Source of the DNA: Watersipora subatra
Lineage: Eukaryota > Bryozoa > Gymnolaemata > Cheilostomatida > Watersiporidae
NCBI RefSeq assembly: GCF_963576615.1
Contig: NC_088717.1
Coordinates: 1,327,001-1,391,000 of the forward strand
Reading direction: 5' to 3'
DNA: 64,000 nt
In this document: positions 25,265 to 38,498 of the stretch, one piece after another
Layout of the letters: the number at the start of each line of letters is the position of its first letter
How positions within the stretch are numbered: the first letter of the stretch is position 1
Position numbers and translations under genes: made by a program
Notes under the pieces: model-generated
Database searches by the model: none
The model's input: only the letters and a program-made list of their open reading frames with translations
What the model was told of the DNA's origin: nothing

Positions 25265-25850
25265 AGAAATTGTTTCACAAACAGCCTTGAGTGTGTTTCA
25301 CAAACCACCTTGAGTGTGTTTCACAAACCACTTTGAGTGTATTTCACAAACAACCTAGAATGTGTTTCACAAACAACCTTGAGTGTGTTTCACAAACAAG
25401 CTTGAATGTGTTTCACAAACAAACTTGAGTGTGTTTCACAAACAACCTTGAGTGTGTTTCACAAACAACCTTGAGTGTGTTTCACAAACAACCTTGAATG
25501 TGTTTCATGAACAACCTTGAGTGTGTTTCACAAATGACTTTGAGTGTGTTTCACAAACAACCTTGAGTGTGTTTCTCAAACCACCTTGAGTGTGTTTCCC
25601 AAACAACCTTGAATGTGTTTCACAAACAACCTTGAATGTGTTTCACAAACAACCTTGAGTGTGTTTCACAAACAACCTTGAGTGTGTTTCTCAAACAACC
25701 TTGAGTGTGTTTCACAAACAACCTGAGTTTTTTCCACAAACGATGTTGAGTGTGTTTCACTAACAACTTTGAGTGTGTTTCACAAGCCACCTTGAGTGTG
25801 TTTCACGAACCACCTTAAGCATGTTTCACCAACCCTTTGAGTTTTTAATA
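25265..25850 (+). repeat. 23-bp minisatellite, about 24 units
   Basis: Unit cttgagtgtgtttcacaaac plus aac, with substitutions. It sits between the decayed gene block and the second intact unit, so it may mark a recombination breakpoint. Confidence 0.9.
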
Positions 25851-26217
25851 CAAAGTCATTTATCATGCTAGAAACATAGTTAACTTCTACTATAGTAAAA
25901 ATATTTAATATCAGATGTTCTCAGCACCAGTACTGACATTTTATGTGACTCAAAAAGCATATCATGTGGAATTATTTGTGAGTGTAAATCTATATTTTAT
26001 TTAGTGTTTTAGAAGCTTTCAGACCAAATAGATAATCATCTATCTCATAACTGAATGTCTTAAGGTACACATTTAGCATTATAGTAATTTATAAAACAGC
26101 AGCAGACACATGATATGATGAGCCGTCATCGGGTGGATTTTACATCTAGTGTCTAATCATGTGCATCTTCTAAAGAATTTGGAATACCAACTCTGATGAA
26201 CTGGAATCCTTAAATGT

Positions 26218-26251
26218 GGGCGGAGATTATGTCAAGATAGTTGGTATATAA
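26218..26251 (+). promoter_or_regulatory. GC box plus TATA box of microprotein gene copy 2
   Basis: GGGCGG at 26218-26223 and TATATAA at 26245-26251, with the same spacing as copy 1. The downstream leader again contains no ATG before the proposed start. Confidence 0.7.
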
Positions 26252-26394
26252 GCTTTGGACAGTCTTTCCACCGTCAGAACTGCTATTCACCACAAGAGGC
26301 AGAGATCTTTACACAGATTACGACTCATCGGCATAGATAAAAGTCACCACCAGATCTAAAAGTCAGCACCAGAGCTTCAAGTTACTCAAACAGA

Positions 26395-26684
26395 ATGGCA
26401 AGATTATTTACCCACAGAGCAATCGATTGCACCAATCAGCACGAAGAAAATATCGGTGAGTTTATTTTCTTTAGAGAATAATTTAGGAATAGCTAGAGTA
26501 ATGAACTTATACATTTAGTTAAACAGATCAACTGTTCATCAGTACATGGATAGTCATAGACCATCTCTATGTCCATGAAAGTGAAACAGCTCTTTTGAAA
26601 CCTTCATAATAATTTGTTTATCTACTGTACGTTGTAGAGAATCCTGATACATTGGAAAATCAAGAAAATCCTACCGACGAGTAA
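26395..26684 (+). CDS. Two-exon 35-residue acidic microprotein, copy 2 (unrecognised)
   Basis: Exon 1 is 26395-26455 and exon 2 is 26638-26684, with the same G|GTGAGT donor and an acceptor ending gttgtag|AG. The phase-1 join is intact. The product starts MARLFTHRAI, contains the shared NIENPDT segment and ends NPTDE. It differs from copy 1 at 7 of 35 residues (positions 7, 8, 12, 17, 18, 26 and 31) with no indel. By my count there are 8 replacement and 3 silent base differences. This is close to neutral expectation, so the two copies alone do not demonstrate purifying selection. Function is unknown. Confidence 0.55.
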
Positions 26685-26916
26685 TCAACACAGACCATGC
26701 TATCTGCAGGCTTAAACTGAGGAGTTATCTCATCTCCATATTGTAATCTAACAGTAAATAACAGGCTTCTCCATTGAATATATATCTTCAAACAAAACGT
26801 TCCTTTACTCAGATATTTTATAAATAAATTTTAAAGAAGCCTAATGCATTTCTGTTTTTATTTATATTATTTTATTGTATCTAGATGTTTAAATCCTTTC
26901 CTCTATAAAGTTACAT

Positions 26917-26922
26917 AATAAA
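26917..26922 (+). terminator. Polyadenylation signal, microprotein gene copy 2
   Basis: AATAAA within ttacataataaaggc, matching the copy 1 position. A second AATAAA follows about 25 bases later. Confidence 0.6.
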
Positions 26923-28199
26923 GGCTGCTATTGTTTTTATTGATAATAAAGTGTTAAGTCACTTTCACTCTGACCTATTAATCAGTAAATAATAAATACC
27001 ACCATAAATTATACATCTCCTCCTGTTACTTAAAATTACCTTGCTCACATTCAAACAATGGTAGGATGATAAACTACTTGTGTATTTCAGGCTAGAGATG
27101 GCAATTAATACTGTTTATATCACATTACATATGACAACCTTTTTAAATGTGTCTATGCATTTATACTTAGAAATATTGACAATGATAATGCTCAACAGGT
27201 ATTAAATACATGCATGTCTTTATGCATAACAAGCATGTAGTTTAAAAAATCAATAGGATATCCTTGGAAAATCCATGGGATATCCTTGGAAAATCTATGG
27301 CATAGCATTGGGAAATCCAGCCAAGTCAATTTAGGTGATGGATGAAGTCATTAGGCACTGACAGCTGGTTGATATAAAATAGTTTGGTTCATCAAGATGG
27401 TATTTACAGTGTAGATGATCACAAGTATCCGTTGTTGATTTGCTATATATAACGGCATGACCTTCAACCTCAGGTAAAGATATTTACAAATAGAAAGATC
27501 TTTCAACATAATGCTACATCATGGATACAACTGGTGGTGATAAGTACAGGCTGCTTGTGACCTGCATAGAATGTAAGCTGCTCAGAAAGACAAAGTTTGG
27601 TGTTTTTATGTCTAGGGACTATAGCTATAACCAGTGCCATCCATAAGGTCAAAGCAACTTCTAGAATATTCTATAGTCTTGCAATAGGCTTGCTACTAAA
27701 TGAGGCAGCTGGCTACAACATGACACTTAACAGCAGGTGACAGGCTGATTAACAAGTTTACACATGTTTGAGTTTAGCCCCTTCTTATTGCTATTTAGTA
27801 TAAGATCTTCAACTAAGAATATCTCAAGAAACATGCCTGCCCGCCATGCCACAGGACCTCATGCTATATTTTGTACTCTCTAAGGAGTTGTTTAGGTAAT
27901 GTCTGGTTTAGCCCTTAGTGAGTTTACTTTATTCATTACTGATGCACATATTAAAGTTCTGCACAGCATCTGCTCTGAACTTAAGCCCAAAATCTGTTAA
28001 TGTAATCAACTGCAGAAACTAAGGCTATTAGCAGTTGTTTAACAGACAAACAGACTGATGATATCATCAGATGGAATATCCTAATTGTGTTACAGGTATT
28101 ACCATCTTCTGAAAAGAATAAGTATTTTTTTGAAATAATGAAGATGTTACACCTTTGGGCTCAATTGTATTTCTGCGCAAACCTAAATCTTATCTGTAA

Positions 28200-29080
28200 A
28201 AATTTTTGTTGCTGTTTTTCAAATTCCATATGCGTTTACTAAGTTATGTTTGGTTTTATCCACTTTTTTGAAATGAATGAAGCTTTGTGTTTGTTCTATA
28301 TGGATTTGAATTTTGTTGTGCTCAATCCAATGTATGCTCTTTTGCCTGTCAGTTGTATTTGTTACATTGGCTCAATAAATTATGTATTTGGTGCAATTGT
28401 TGTCTAGAGGACATTTGTTTTTACATCTGTGATTGCATTTACTGTTTGGTTCATAGCATTTTGTTGTGTGAGTGTGTTTTCTGCGTGTTTATTATATACC
28501 CTCCGTATTGTCCATGAGTAATTGATTTTTGCAAATTAGCAAACTGTGTTCTTTGTGGAAGCATTTGGGAAAAATTTGCATTTTTTTACGTTGCAACAAT
28601 TGAGCTATATTACGTTGCAGCATTTTTTTACGTTGAGCTATATGGGAAATTGTACCAAATTATTTTTTGTTGCTGTTTTATCTGTTGTGTATTGAAGTTG
28701 GTGGTTATAATCAATATTTAGTGTGTCTTGCTCTGGTTGTTAAATTTTTCAAATTCTTGTTTGCTGGATGAAAGTGTGCTTAGCCGTTTATTTATGCCTA
28801 TAGGAACGCTGTCGATGATGGTTTTTGGGCGATTGCTGTGTTTTTGTACATACATGTATAGTATGCTGTTGCCTGGTTTTGGGTAGGGACTGTGTGTACT
28901 GTGTACCTGTGGTTAGATTAAGAGTTACATCAAAAAATTAGCAATTTGTTTGCTTCAATTGCTAATTTTACCTGAAGTAATCTCTGAAGTTTTTGCAGAT
29001 TCACATTGTTGTTCTTTCTACTTGTTGCTGGTTTCCTTTACGTAGCCAGTCCTCTCAGTCACCTCTGTATAATCTGGTAG
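28200..29080. other. T-rich sequence, no gene recognised
   Basis: Starts where the duplicated locus ends. A 76-codon cysteine-rich frame at 28287-28517 reflects T/G-rich composition and has no domain match that I recognise. Confidence 0.4.
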
Positions 29081-29084
29081 TTGT

Positions 29085-29253
29085 TTCTAGCTCAATTGAT
29101 AATAGTGAAACTTTGAGCTTTTAAGAGTTTTTGAGCTTTTAAGAGCTTGTAATCACATTTCCACATATTTGGCACCTACAACACAACGGAGTAAGACATG
29201 GTGAATCTTTTGATACCAAATAACTGTAATGTGAATTTTGTTGCAAGTCAACC
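29085..29253 (+). mobile_element. Right-end fragment of the TTAA-family DNA element
   Basis: Matches the right terminal repeat of the element at 48929-49800 (gagcttgtaatcacatttcc through ttgcaagtcaacct). No left end was found nearby, so the copy is truncated. Confidence 0.75.
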
Positions 29254-29254
29254 T

Positions 29255-30718
29255 TCAACTTTATTCAATGCATAGGATTATATGCCAAGTGATTTCACTG
29301 GTTATTATGCAGGTCACAATCTTTATTGACTTTCGTGAAACTTAAACGAACATGTCAGTACTATTGCCATACCAACTTGTTGAGCACAGTAATTATGAAT
29401 GCAATAAAATATGAAAAGTTACAGTATGATACCAAGTAAAAGTACTGAACATCAACCGAAATATGACAAAAAATAATATAAAATGGTATAATAAAATAGT
29501 ATAGACAACTTAACTTACCTATAATATCTAGTAAATAATCCTATAGTAATTAACAACTTAATAATTAAAAGTAGTAATTCAAATCTGGCTGCCTTCTACA
29601 GAAACTAGAGAAATGTCACGCTATGAGTTAAGCAAAACCTTAGCTTATGACTCAATGCCAGCAACTATCATTGGTCAACACGAATTGGGCCAATTTGACT
29701 CGGCCTGAGCTCCAGGAACGCTAAACTAATAAACTTTTCCTAGATGTATCAATGAGCATCAATCACACAAACTCCTAGCAAACAATTGTATTACTTTATC
29801 CATCAATTTCTTGTCAGGCAGTCAGAGATCAGCTGAACACAGCCAGCTGTCAGCCATTTTATATAATTATAAAACATCAAATACCACAACTACGCAAACG
29901 TTACAAACACCGCAAAAAATGCAGCTTTTGTTTCATTTATGAGAATATATTACCCTCTAGATTCTTGTTGGAAACTAAGAGTACGTTTTTATGTACTATA
30001 TTCATTTTAGTGTTTTTTTACATACAAATTTGTTGGGCTGTTGTTGGTATTTTGGAATGTAAGCTTTCATGTCATTTCAATCTGATTACAAAAATTAGGT
30101 TGGTTTTATCTAAATTTTTCTTCATCCTCTGTAGGTGCAGAACAGCATACATATATATATATTTCAGTAACTAGTGAAACACGTATCATAGATGCATGAT
30201 AGGGTAATAGTATCGTAAGCTCACTATTAGTTAGCCCTTGATTGTTATCTTAAAATTGCATTGTTATTGGGATTCAGCTTATTATGTAATTTGAAGGTCA
30301 CAGTTTTTCAGTGCGCTCCCTGGCCTAATCGGTAGCAGATTTCACAGCCATCTGTAGTGTGAAACATTTTTAATGGTATCAAAGGATGAACTGCAGGCAA
30401 GTTGCAAATCTCCAGCAATATTTTGTATAAAATTGTTTTGCATTTTTAGGGCACAAATTAAGTTTATGGACACAAATAAGTGAAATTGGTTACCGACCTC
30501 ACCCATATGTGAGATCAAACGCTCAAGGTTGTACACTAGTACAGGGTAGTTTGTTGTTCCACGCATGTCTTTATGAACCATTCACTACAGCTGCATTTGT
30601 GTTCTTCCATTGATCTATCTTTATATATATATATACATTTAATATATATGTACATAATATATATACATATTACACAAACTATATGTATATATCCTATAAG
30701 TATTGTACATACTTTATA
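29255..30718. other. AT-rich spacer, no gene recognised
   Basis: Contains only short open frames and tatata runs near 30620-30680. A weak tRNA A-box-like phrase (tggcctaatcggtagc, about 30323-30338) was not supported by a B box. Confidence 0.4.
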
Positions 30719-31297
30719 TACTGCAAAAGCAAAAACCTCTAATTGAACGCTACCCTCTATTTAAACGCCACTGACTATCTGTAATCTTTATGAACCCATA
30801 ATCTCAAGTGATCAGTAGAAAAGTGTCCACAAAATCATATTTATACTTAATCATTCGCATTAATAACAATCAATTTTCTCGTCATCCATCTCCAAAGCTT
30901 TGCACTTTTTTTTTGTTAAAATTTGTAAAGCAACACTATAGAAATAACTGTTAACTGTCTTAGGCTAATAATAGTTCCTTGTTTAACATGGTCTTTCTAT
31001 TTCGAAGTACACATACAAAAAATTTTTTCAATTTTCAATGGTAGATGAAGTTTGAAAGCATCACCATAGAAATAATTAATACGATGTAACTGTCTCAGGT
31101 TAATAGTAGTTCCTTGTTTAACACGGCCTTAATAGTTCGATGTACATATATAAAAAAACGTAAAAAACGTAAAAAATACACCACCAGTCTCTATTTGAAC
31201 GCCCCCAATTGAACGCCGCCTCCAATTGATCACCACTATTAATAGAAAAAGCGTTGAAAAATAAAGCGCTCTAGCGTTCAATTAGAGATTTACAGTA
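30719..31297. mobile_element. Non-autonomous DNA element with TA target duplication
   Basis: Left end TA-CTGCAAAAGCAAAAACC with aattgaacgc following. The right end is gcgttcaattagagattt-acag-TA, an inverted repeat of the left end. Internal repeats of the aattgaacgcc motif occur near 31185-31220. A small relative is at 48577-48678. No transposase frame was found. TA duplications suggest Tc1/mariner-type mobilisation. Confidence 0.7.
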
Positions 31298-31513
31298 GAT
31301 ACCTAATATATCTGTATGTACATAAAATATATTAGGTTACAAATTTCTTATATTTTACATATATTTAACGAGTACGGGAATGATGTAGATGACTGCATTT
31401 AAGCACAATAGCGTAATAAATGTTTGCTATAAATCTTTTAGAGAAGCAACGACCTAAGTAACTAAGTCTAACTTAGTTAAATACCTTTAGATAAACACCT
31501 GAAAAAAAGGCAA

Positions 31514-31542
31514 AAGTTGTATGAAAAATTTTCATACAACTT
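31514..31542. repeat. Perfect 14-bp inverted repeat
   Basis: aagttgtatgaaaa and its exact complement are separated by one base. There is no U-rich terminator or gene context, so function is unknown. Confidence 0.7.
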
Positions 31543-31884
31543 CCCTCTAATAAATTGTTGCTATTAGTTTCTAGAGAAGTGTTAACTTAGTCAAAAACCT
31601 CTGGATAAAAAACCTGAAAAAAGCAGTGTTTTCCTTTTGATTAAGCTAAACAACCAAAGACTTTCTTGGTCGTCTCCTCCCTTTTGTTAAAGGGTTCCGT
31701 CACACAGCTGAGCAGCAACTAAGCCAATGATCTTTTACTTTATGCACTGCATCTTCAAAGTATTGCTGAATTGGCTTTTCATTTCACCAAGGAGTATGTA
31801 ATAGAGAAAACAACTCTACATTGTAAACCCTTGTCCAAAGCTTGATCTGACTTTTTTAGACTCTTGGATTATTTCAGTGGTAAA

Positions 31885-32110
31885 TCTTGACAATAATAAG
31901 TGCCGTGTCCGTCTGTCTGTCCGTCCAAAGCCAAAAGCATTAACAAAAATATTTTTACCTTCAGAATCCAATCTCAACCTTTCCACATCTAAGAATAATT
32001 GTGCACACGGTTATTACACATGATGATCTCTCATGGTACACGGGAGTACAACTCTCTCTATAGTACTACCTTGAGTTTAAATATGACAGCTTATTGATCA
32101 ACTATTTGAA
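31885..32110. mobile_element. Fragment of the tRNA-like SINE family
   Basis: Shares gtccgtctgtctgtccgtcc, an aaaaatattttt segment and ataattgtgcacac with the copies at 44530 and 52620. The tRNA-like part is missing. Confidence 0.6.
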
Positions 32111-33595
32111 CAATACTGGTAAATTAATTTATGAGATAGAATTGAAGACTATTGTACTAATCAAACTATTGATGAAAAGTCTTTAGGGAACTATTATTGC
32201 AAAACTTCAATACATGAATAACAAGATCAATGAATTATAAACATTAAAAAAGCAAGGCTAGCTTTGTGAATGATCCATCTTTAAGTGTTGTCTTACGAAA
32301 ACTCTACACTCGACGCTCTAACCTTTGTAATGAATTGTTATCACCGTGTTGTAATAGTTGTGAGTTATTAAAGCACATGATAGTTGCCTGTCTCTTTTGG
32401 TGCTTATTTTGTATGAAAGTTGAACTCACAGGGCTATCCATCAAAGTTCACTGGCTGTGAGCAATGTACTTTACCCATAACTAAAGATGCGATTGTTCTT
32501 AAAACTCTATGAATCAACTATTCAGCACTCTATGAATCAGCTACTGCAGCAGCATCCATATGGCACACGGTATGGCAAACGGCTAAATACTTACTTTTTG
32601 GGATAAATTTATATAAACCAATACTATACTCAGTTATTGCTTTAAAGATGCTGTTAGCTACTGATTCCATTATTACTCTTTTTCTGTTATAAGGTATTTT
32701 TAGAACACTGATTTTATATAAAAACTTTATTCAATAGATTACATATATGTAATAGCATTGCAGACGTATCACCGATTAAATTGTTCATGGCAGATTTCCA
32801 TTGTTATAAATAGTTGTTTTAGCAGTTATTGGCAGGAATTTCTATAGATATGTAGCATTTTCATACAAGTCTAATGTATAGTACATAATCACATTAATTT
32901 TTGTAGCCTTCTGCCATGCCAAACACCAGCACTTCTGAACCTCAGACTGCGTAATCAGTGTTTCAGCGATTCACCATTTCAATGTATAATTTACGTTATA
33001 ATAGCTCTGTCTGGCATTCAGAAAACATCTACAATGAACTAATTAGTTACAAAAGCCTAGTCTTGATGCCATTGGAAACAAATTATAGATGAGGGCGATA
33101 CAAGAAAAGATAATTACCCAACGACAAGTCACTATACACCTACCAGACCGAATATTGTTACAAACCTTTTCAAAATCTTCCACACTCAATCTAATCAGTT
33201 GTTTGCACATAAAATATGCCGCATTTTTAGTTTGTTTCTCGCCAACCTCCTTGTCAAGTCTACCCAGTTGTAGCAGTTCTTCTTAAGGTCTTAGATGAAG
33301 TTAGATTTACAAAAGATGTTGATACTGAGGTTTTGTGTGGTTTAAAATGTGTAAGTATTGGCAGCTGTTTGGCATCTACAAGCAACAAGGGAAGACATAC
33401 ATGTGCTTTCTTTTTCTTGGATTCAAATAAATTCCAGTCTAGTCTGGTTTGGCTGTAATAACTCTATAGATCTAAAATAGTAATGAACAAATCCCTGACT
33501 AAGTGAGTTCTCAATTATAGTAACCAAAGCAAAATCTATTAGTCGAGTACTGGTAATACAAATTGATTTGACAAAGTCTAACCAATAACTTACAT
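32110..33595. other. No gene recognised
   Basis: Short open frames only (for example 32266-32460 and 33089-33286), without promoter, splice or domain support. Confidence 0.4.
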
Positions 33596-33770
33596 GCTTA
33601 TATTAATATATTAATATATTATATTAACTTACATGCTTATATTAATAATATATATAATATAATATTATATATTATTATATAATAATATATACATGTAATA
33701 TTATATTATATATTATAATAATATATAATATTATATATTATGATAATATATATAATATAGCCTGTTTTAT
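33595..33770. repeat. AT-only palindromic microsatellite tract
   Basis: Irregular taatattatata repeats with multiple nested inverted repeats. Strong secondary structure is likely. Confidence 0.8.
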
Positions 33771-34689
33771 AACATGCGTATTTAAAAGTATTTTACTTCT
33801 AAATTATTAGTCATTTGTGATCATGTGAAATTGAGAACACATTGTTATGCTTAACTATCACCTACTAGCAGTGTTTTTCCATATTTTAACTTTCAAGTTT
33901 TACTACAATGAGATAATAATATTAGTAATAGAAAATACACATCTCTACAAGGAAATACACTCAATATATCATATTATAAGATTACATAATGCTGACCAGG
34001 TTATCCAAGCTAGATCAATGGTATTGTATTAGTATGAGTTGTCTTTACAATCCCTAAATCCGCTGATAACAACATCTAACCAGAATAAAAAGACTAAAAC
34101 GATTGTTTTATGTTAGTGATAACATTTAACATAAAACATTAAAAAACCGCTATATATATTCATAATAAGACGTGAGCTTTTTCTTCAACCTTTCTTATAA
34201 AATATTTTTTGCTGCCACCCAACTATGTTAATAGACACAGTTGTATAATAGTTGTAAGACAACCCTTCATTCCTCGCATGTTAACAGTTAGTCACCAAAT
34301 GTAGTTATGATTAGGAGAGTGGGAAGGGTTAACTAGATGCAATTTCTGTAACACCTACGTATATAAAAATTTCAATATTTCAATATGGTATTGTAATTGT
34401 CTTCCCTTGTAGTATCTTTGATTTAGTAAGTAAAATATTATTATCTGTGCTCTGGTCAGACAGATTGTTGTGATGATCAGCGATATTATAAAAACTGGCA
34501 GCATTGAAATTATGAGTCAAGAGACAGATACATTCAGTAAACATCTAACAACATACTTTCTTATCTGAGTTCAGTTACTAAACTTTGTATACTGGTTTAC
34601 CAACATAAAGGCACTGTTACGTAGCTTTGAGACTACTGATGCACAACATCTATATATATATTTCTGTATGTGAATATGTTGGTATACAT

Positions 34690-34690
<1 letters not shown>
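33770..34690. other. No gene recognised
   Basis: AT-rich sequence between the palindromic tract and the SINE at 34690. A 61-codon frame at 33847-34032 has no supporting evidence. Confidence 0.4.
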
Positions 34691-35329
<639 letters not shown>

Positions 35330-35330
<1 letters not shown>

Positions 35331-36700
35331 ATATATTAATGAGTAAAAAGATATAAAATGGAAACATCTAAATCTGCGTTTATGGTTTTTCATAGGACTA
35401 TTAACTAGCTATCAAGTAAACTTATTATATAACTGGTTTGATTAAACTCAATGAGAGCATTTGATTTAGGTTTTGTGACCCTTTATCCTAATTTGGTAAG
35501 AACTGACGGTCAATAAGTTAACATGACCAACAATTACATAAAATGACAAGTAATAACAAGTAACAGACACCAAGTTATAACCTGTGATATATGAAAAACT
35601 TTTTCAGAGAATGTAAAACAATCTTCGTAGTTTTGCTATCTCAACCACAACACCAACACGAGAGTGACTATAGTATGACAATATGTAACCAAAGCTGTTT
35701 CACTCTATCATGAACAAAACTGTACAGTGAATGGCAAGATATAGACCAGGCTAGTTATGGAACCACAAGTCCAACTAAAAAAACTTTCTTTAGCATAATC
35801 CATTTATTACAAATAAACTTTTAGCAGTAGTTGTGTTATAAACAGGTGACATTTTGAGTCGAATCAAATAGCGAATAGCAAGTAGCAAGTAGCATGTAGC
35901 AAATAGCAAGTGGCAAATAGCAAGTAGCAAGCAGCTTACAGCAAGTGGTATACTGCAACCAGAAAGTATAAATGGCAAATGGTGACTGAAAATAGCAAAT
36001 AAAAATAGTACATAACTGATGGTTATTGCCCATTTTTTTCTGTTTGTAGTAGACCATACTTAATTTTGTGACAAAATAAAATTTGTTGCTATTTGACTAT
36101 TTATAAACCATTAGGCCTATATATGACGAATAAACTGACAAGTATAGAGAGTTATGTGGGTCGGTCAGAGTATTATGGAAGTTTTTACTTCTTGTATGAT
36201 TGGGATAGAGGTCCCTTCTGCCCACCAAATTTGATCTTGTGATATTTGTTGACGTACATGACACGGATTAAAACACTCCAATCAAGTTTGTTACAACAAG
36301 AGACATGTAAGCGATACTAGCTATAATTTCGGTGTTAGAAATTCAGAGAACAGTCATAACTATCACATTGCCAATGAAACGCAGTGCATTTCCAAATATT
36401 TGTCACACCATGGAGATATGAGTTATGAATCAGCCAAGGCCTGAGAAGTTCACTTGACCACGGAGTGATTTACCCATAAACTAGGTCAAATAAGGAATTA
36501 TCGCGGTTTAGTGATTTTATGAGTTATTTAATCTATCTTTTTAGTAAAAGATGTTTGTAATGATGATAGCCATTTCTCTGTTACGTAGTGTACTATAACC
36601 TCTACACCAGTATGAGAGTTGGCCTTATTGGTAATGTCTGTTAGACTTACCTTAGGCTATGTAAGATTTGGGCACTTTAAAGAATATAGTATATTGTAAA
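35330..36700. other. No gene recognised; short 7-bp repeats at 35868-35950
   Basis: An agcaagt/agcaaat heptamer repeat makes spurious minus-strand frames. Nothing else is recognised. Confidence 0.5.
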
Positions 36701-36711
36701 ATACAACACAA

Positions 36712-36757
36712 TATAATATTATAAAATTGCCTTCTAAGGCAATTTTATAATATTATA
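36712..36757. repeat. Perfect 22-bp inverted repeat
   Basis: Arms of 22 bases with a 2-base centre around attgcctt-ct-aaggcaat. A half copy with attgccttctaaggcaa-like sequence lies at about 36835-36855, next to the same aatacaacacaata phrase. This suggests a small duplicated element. Confidence 0.75.
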
Positions 36758-36859
36758 TTAATATACTATATAATATTTATAATACTATATAATTATATAA
36801 TTTTAAAATACAACACAATACATGTATACTATTATAAAGTTGCCTTCTAAGGCAAGGCA

Positions 36860-38460
36860 GCAGAGGTGAAATACTGAAAAGGTGAAAATGAGTTGTTGAA
36901 AGGTTTTCACAGATGACTTTGTTCCTTTTTCTCAAACTAAAATGATGAGGATACTAATAGATGCAACTATTACCAGTAATTATAAGAAAAACAAGGAGTA
37001 CATGACAATAACTCATAGACTTATCTTTCCTAGAGTGTAGATGCAATAATAAAGATACTGAAATACTGAAGGCTGATGAATGTGTGAAGATCACGTGCCA
37101 TGAGAATGGTGATGGAACTCAGGAGTCACTCGTTGAGTGAGGATTGAGTTGATCAGCTGTGTTGTCTTTCAGTTTATCTGATCTGCTGACCATATTATAG
37201 TAATTCATCAGTTTTTAGGATGACGAGAATATGTATAAAAATACTATTGCGTACCTAGTAATTAAAACGTAAGGCCTAAAGTGTTTAATTTTAATATTAA
37301 AAGTTCAACTGATTTACAACTGATTTTGAATAGTGACTGTTGGAGCTCATAAACAAAGAGAGGAACAACTGATATCTAAAACTGTCTCTGCAGTGGAGAG
37401 CAGTCAGAGTTAGAATAGTCTCTGGGTTGGTTAAACTTACAGTTAACAACTCTGTTTAGTTGAGAGAAACCTGACTGTCAATAATTGGTAGAAACGTGTG
37501 ATTAAGGAGAGATGTGGTGGTTTTATGGTAAACTTTGTGTTTACCAAGGTAGAGAGTGGTGCGGTCCTGACTTTTCACTAATGGTAATCATAACATTATC
37601 TGGTAACAGGAAATCAATCATAATAATTATACAAAGGACACTCCTCAGTTGACCAAATTGAACTCTGATGTATCTAAAGGTTGAATAACTCTGAATCAAT
37701 CTACAATCTTGCAGTTTAACTCTATAATCCTTCTGTTTCCTTACATATAATTTATAATAAACAATGTTTTGTGATTATACATTGGCAAAAATCAATCTAC
37801 GATAATAGCATAAACAAATTAGTTTTTGCCATAAGTTAAACTACAAGACAGTTTTTTTGTTCAAATGTTTTCTAGCATTTTTTTTAACTTAAGCTGCTCT
37901 TTGGAGTAAAAAGAAGGTTGCAGCTTAGACCAATTTACAAAAAAAAACGATATTACATGGTTGTTATGAAAAGTTCTCTCGCCATTGGTGCTATTGCATC
38001 GGATATAGACTGTTGTATGAATCACACAGATAATTAGACAATGTCACCAATGACACCATTGGTGACAAATTGGTGATAAGGACTGTACTTCGAATCACAT
38101 AGATAAAACTATCAATAGAGTGATATATCAATAAACATGATACTCTGGGATACTCTGGTAAAAGACCTTGAAGGGACCAAACTACATGTTTATGTCAATA
38201 AGTTAATTGAGTTGTGCCTTTTAGGAATGGTATTCTCAACATGACTTCATGACATATTTGGTTATGGTACCATGCATAAATTCTGCATTCATTATTATTA
38301 TTGTATCATGACATATTTATCTGTATTTCAACTGAAACTCAATGTATAGATAGCAGTCTAGCCTATTAAGAGCAGCCTGTGAATACAAACAAGCTAATAC
38401 AAATCAGAGCTGGGTCTGTAGGCATATGCTTAGGTATCAAAAGACTAGAAGCATGACAGC
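36860..38460. other. No gene recognised
   Basis: A short hairpin (tgtcaccaatg / cattggtgaca, about 38041-38066) is the only structured site seen downstream of the peptide gene. Confidence 0.4.
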
Positions 38461-38462
38461 AT

Positions 38463-38468
38463 TTTATT
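38463..38468 (-). terminator. Polyadenylation signal of the SVWC peptide gene
   Basis: AATAAA on the minus strand, about 31 bases past the stop codon at 38499. Together with the TATA box at 42169 it delimits the transcript. Confidence 0.75.
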
Positions 38469-38498
38469 TTGTGTTTTAGCAACAAGAACATGACAGGC

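Larger units (their letters stand above)
21490..28200 (+). repeat. Direct tandem duplication of the microprotein locus (two units)
   Basis: Three blocks recur in the same order. The gene block is at 21755-23100 and 25900-27450. A second block, containing a gatacaactggtg-like phrase, is at 23100-23640 and 27460-27720. A third, with catgccacaggacctcatgc and ggaatatcctaattgtg, is at 23660-24130 and 27770-28190. A leading copy of the third block lies at 21490-21710. Between the units lie a decayed gene-block fragment (24480-24790) and a 23-bp minisatellite. Shorter pieces of the same blocks occur in arms A, B and C. Confidence 0.85.

Noticed and set aside
21755..26950. Microprotein blocks as LTRs of a retrotransposon (TATA and AATAAA within 700 bases)
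   Set aside because: No TG...CA ends, primer-binding site, gag/pol sequence or 5-bp target duplication was found, and a matched spliced frame is present; not fully excluded.
28287..28517. 76-codon cysteine-rich frame
   Set aside because: Composition-driven (T/G-rich), no signal peptide, no conserved cysteine framework, no splice or promoter context.
30310..30600. tRNA gene or tRNA-derived SINE
   Set aside because: Only an A-box-like phrase; no B box at the right spacing and no cloverleaf.
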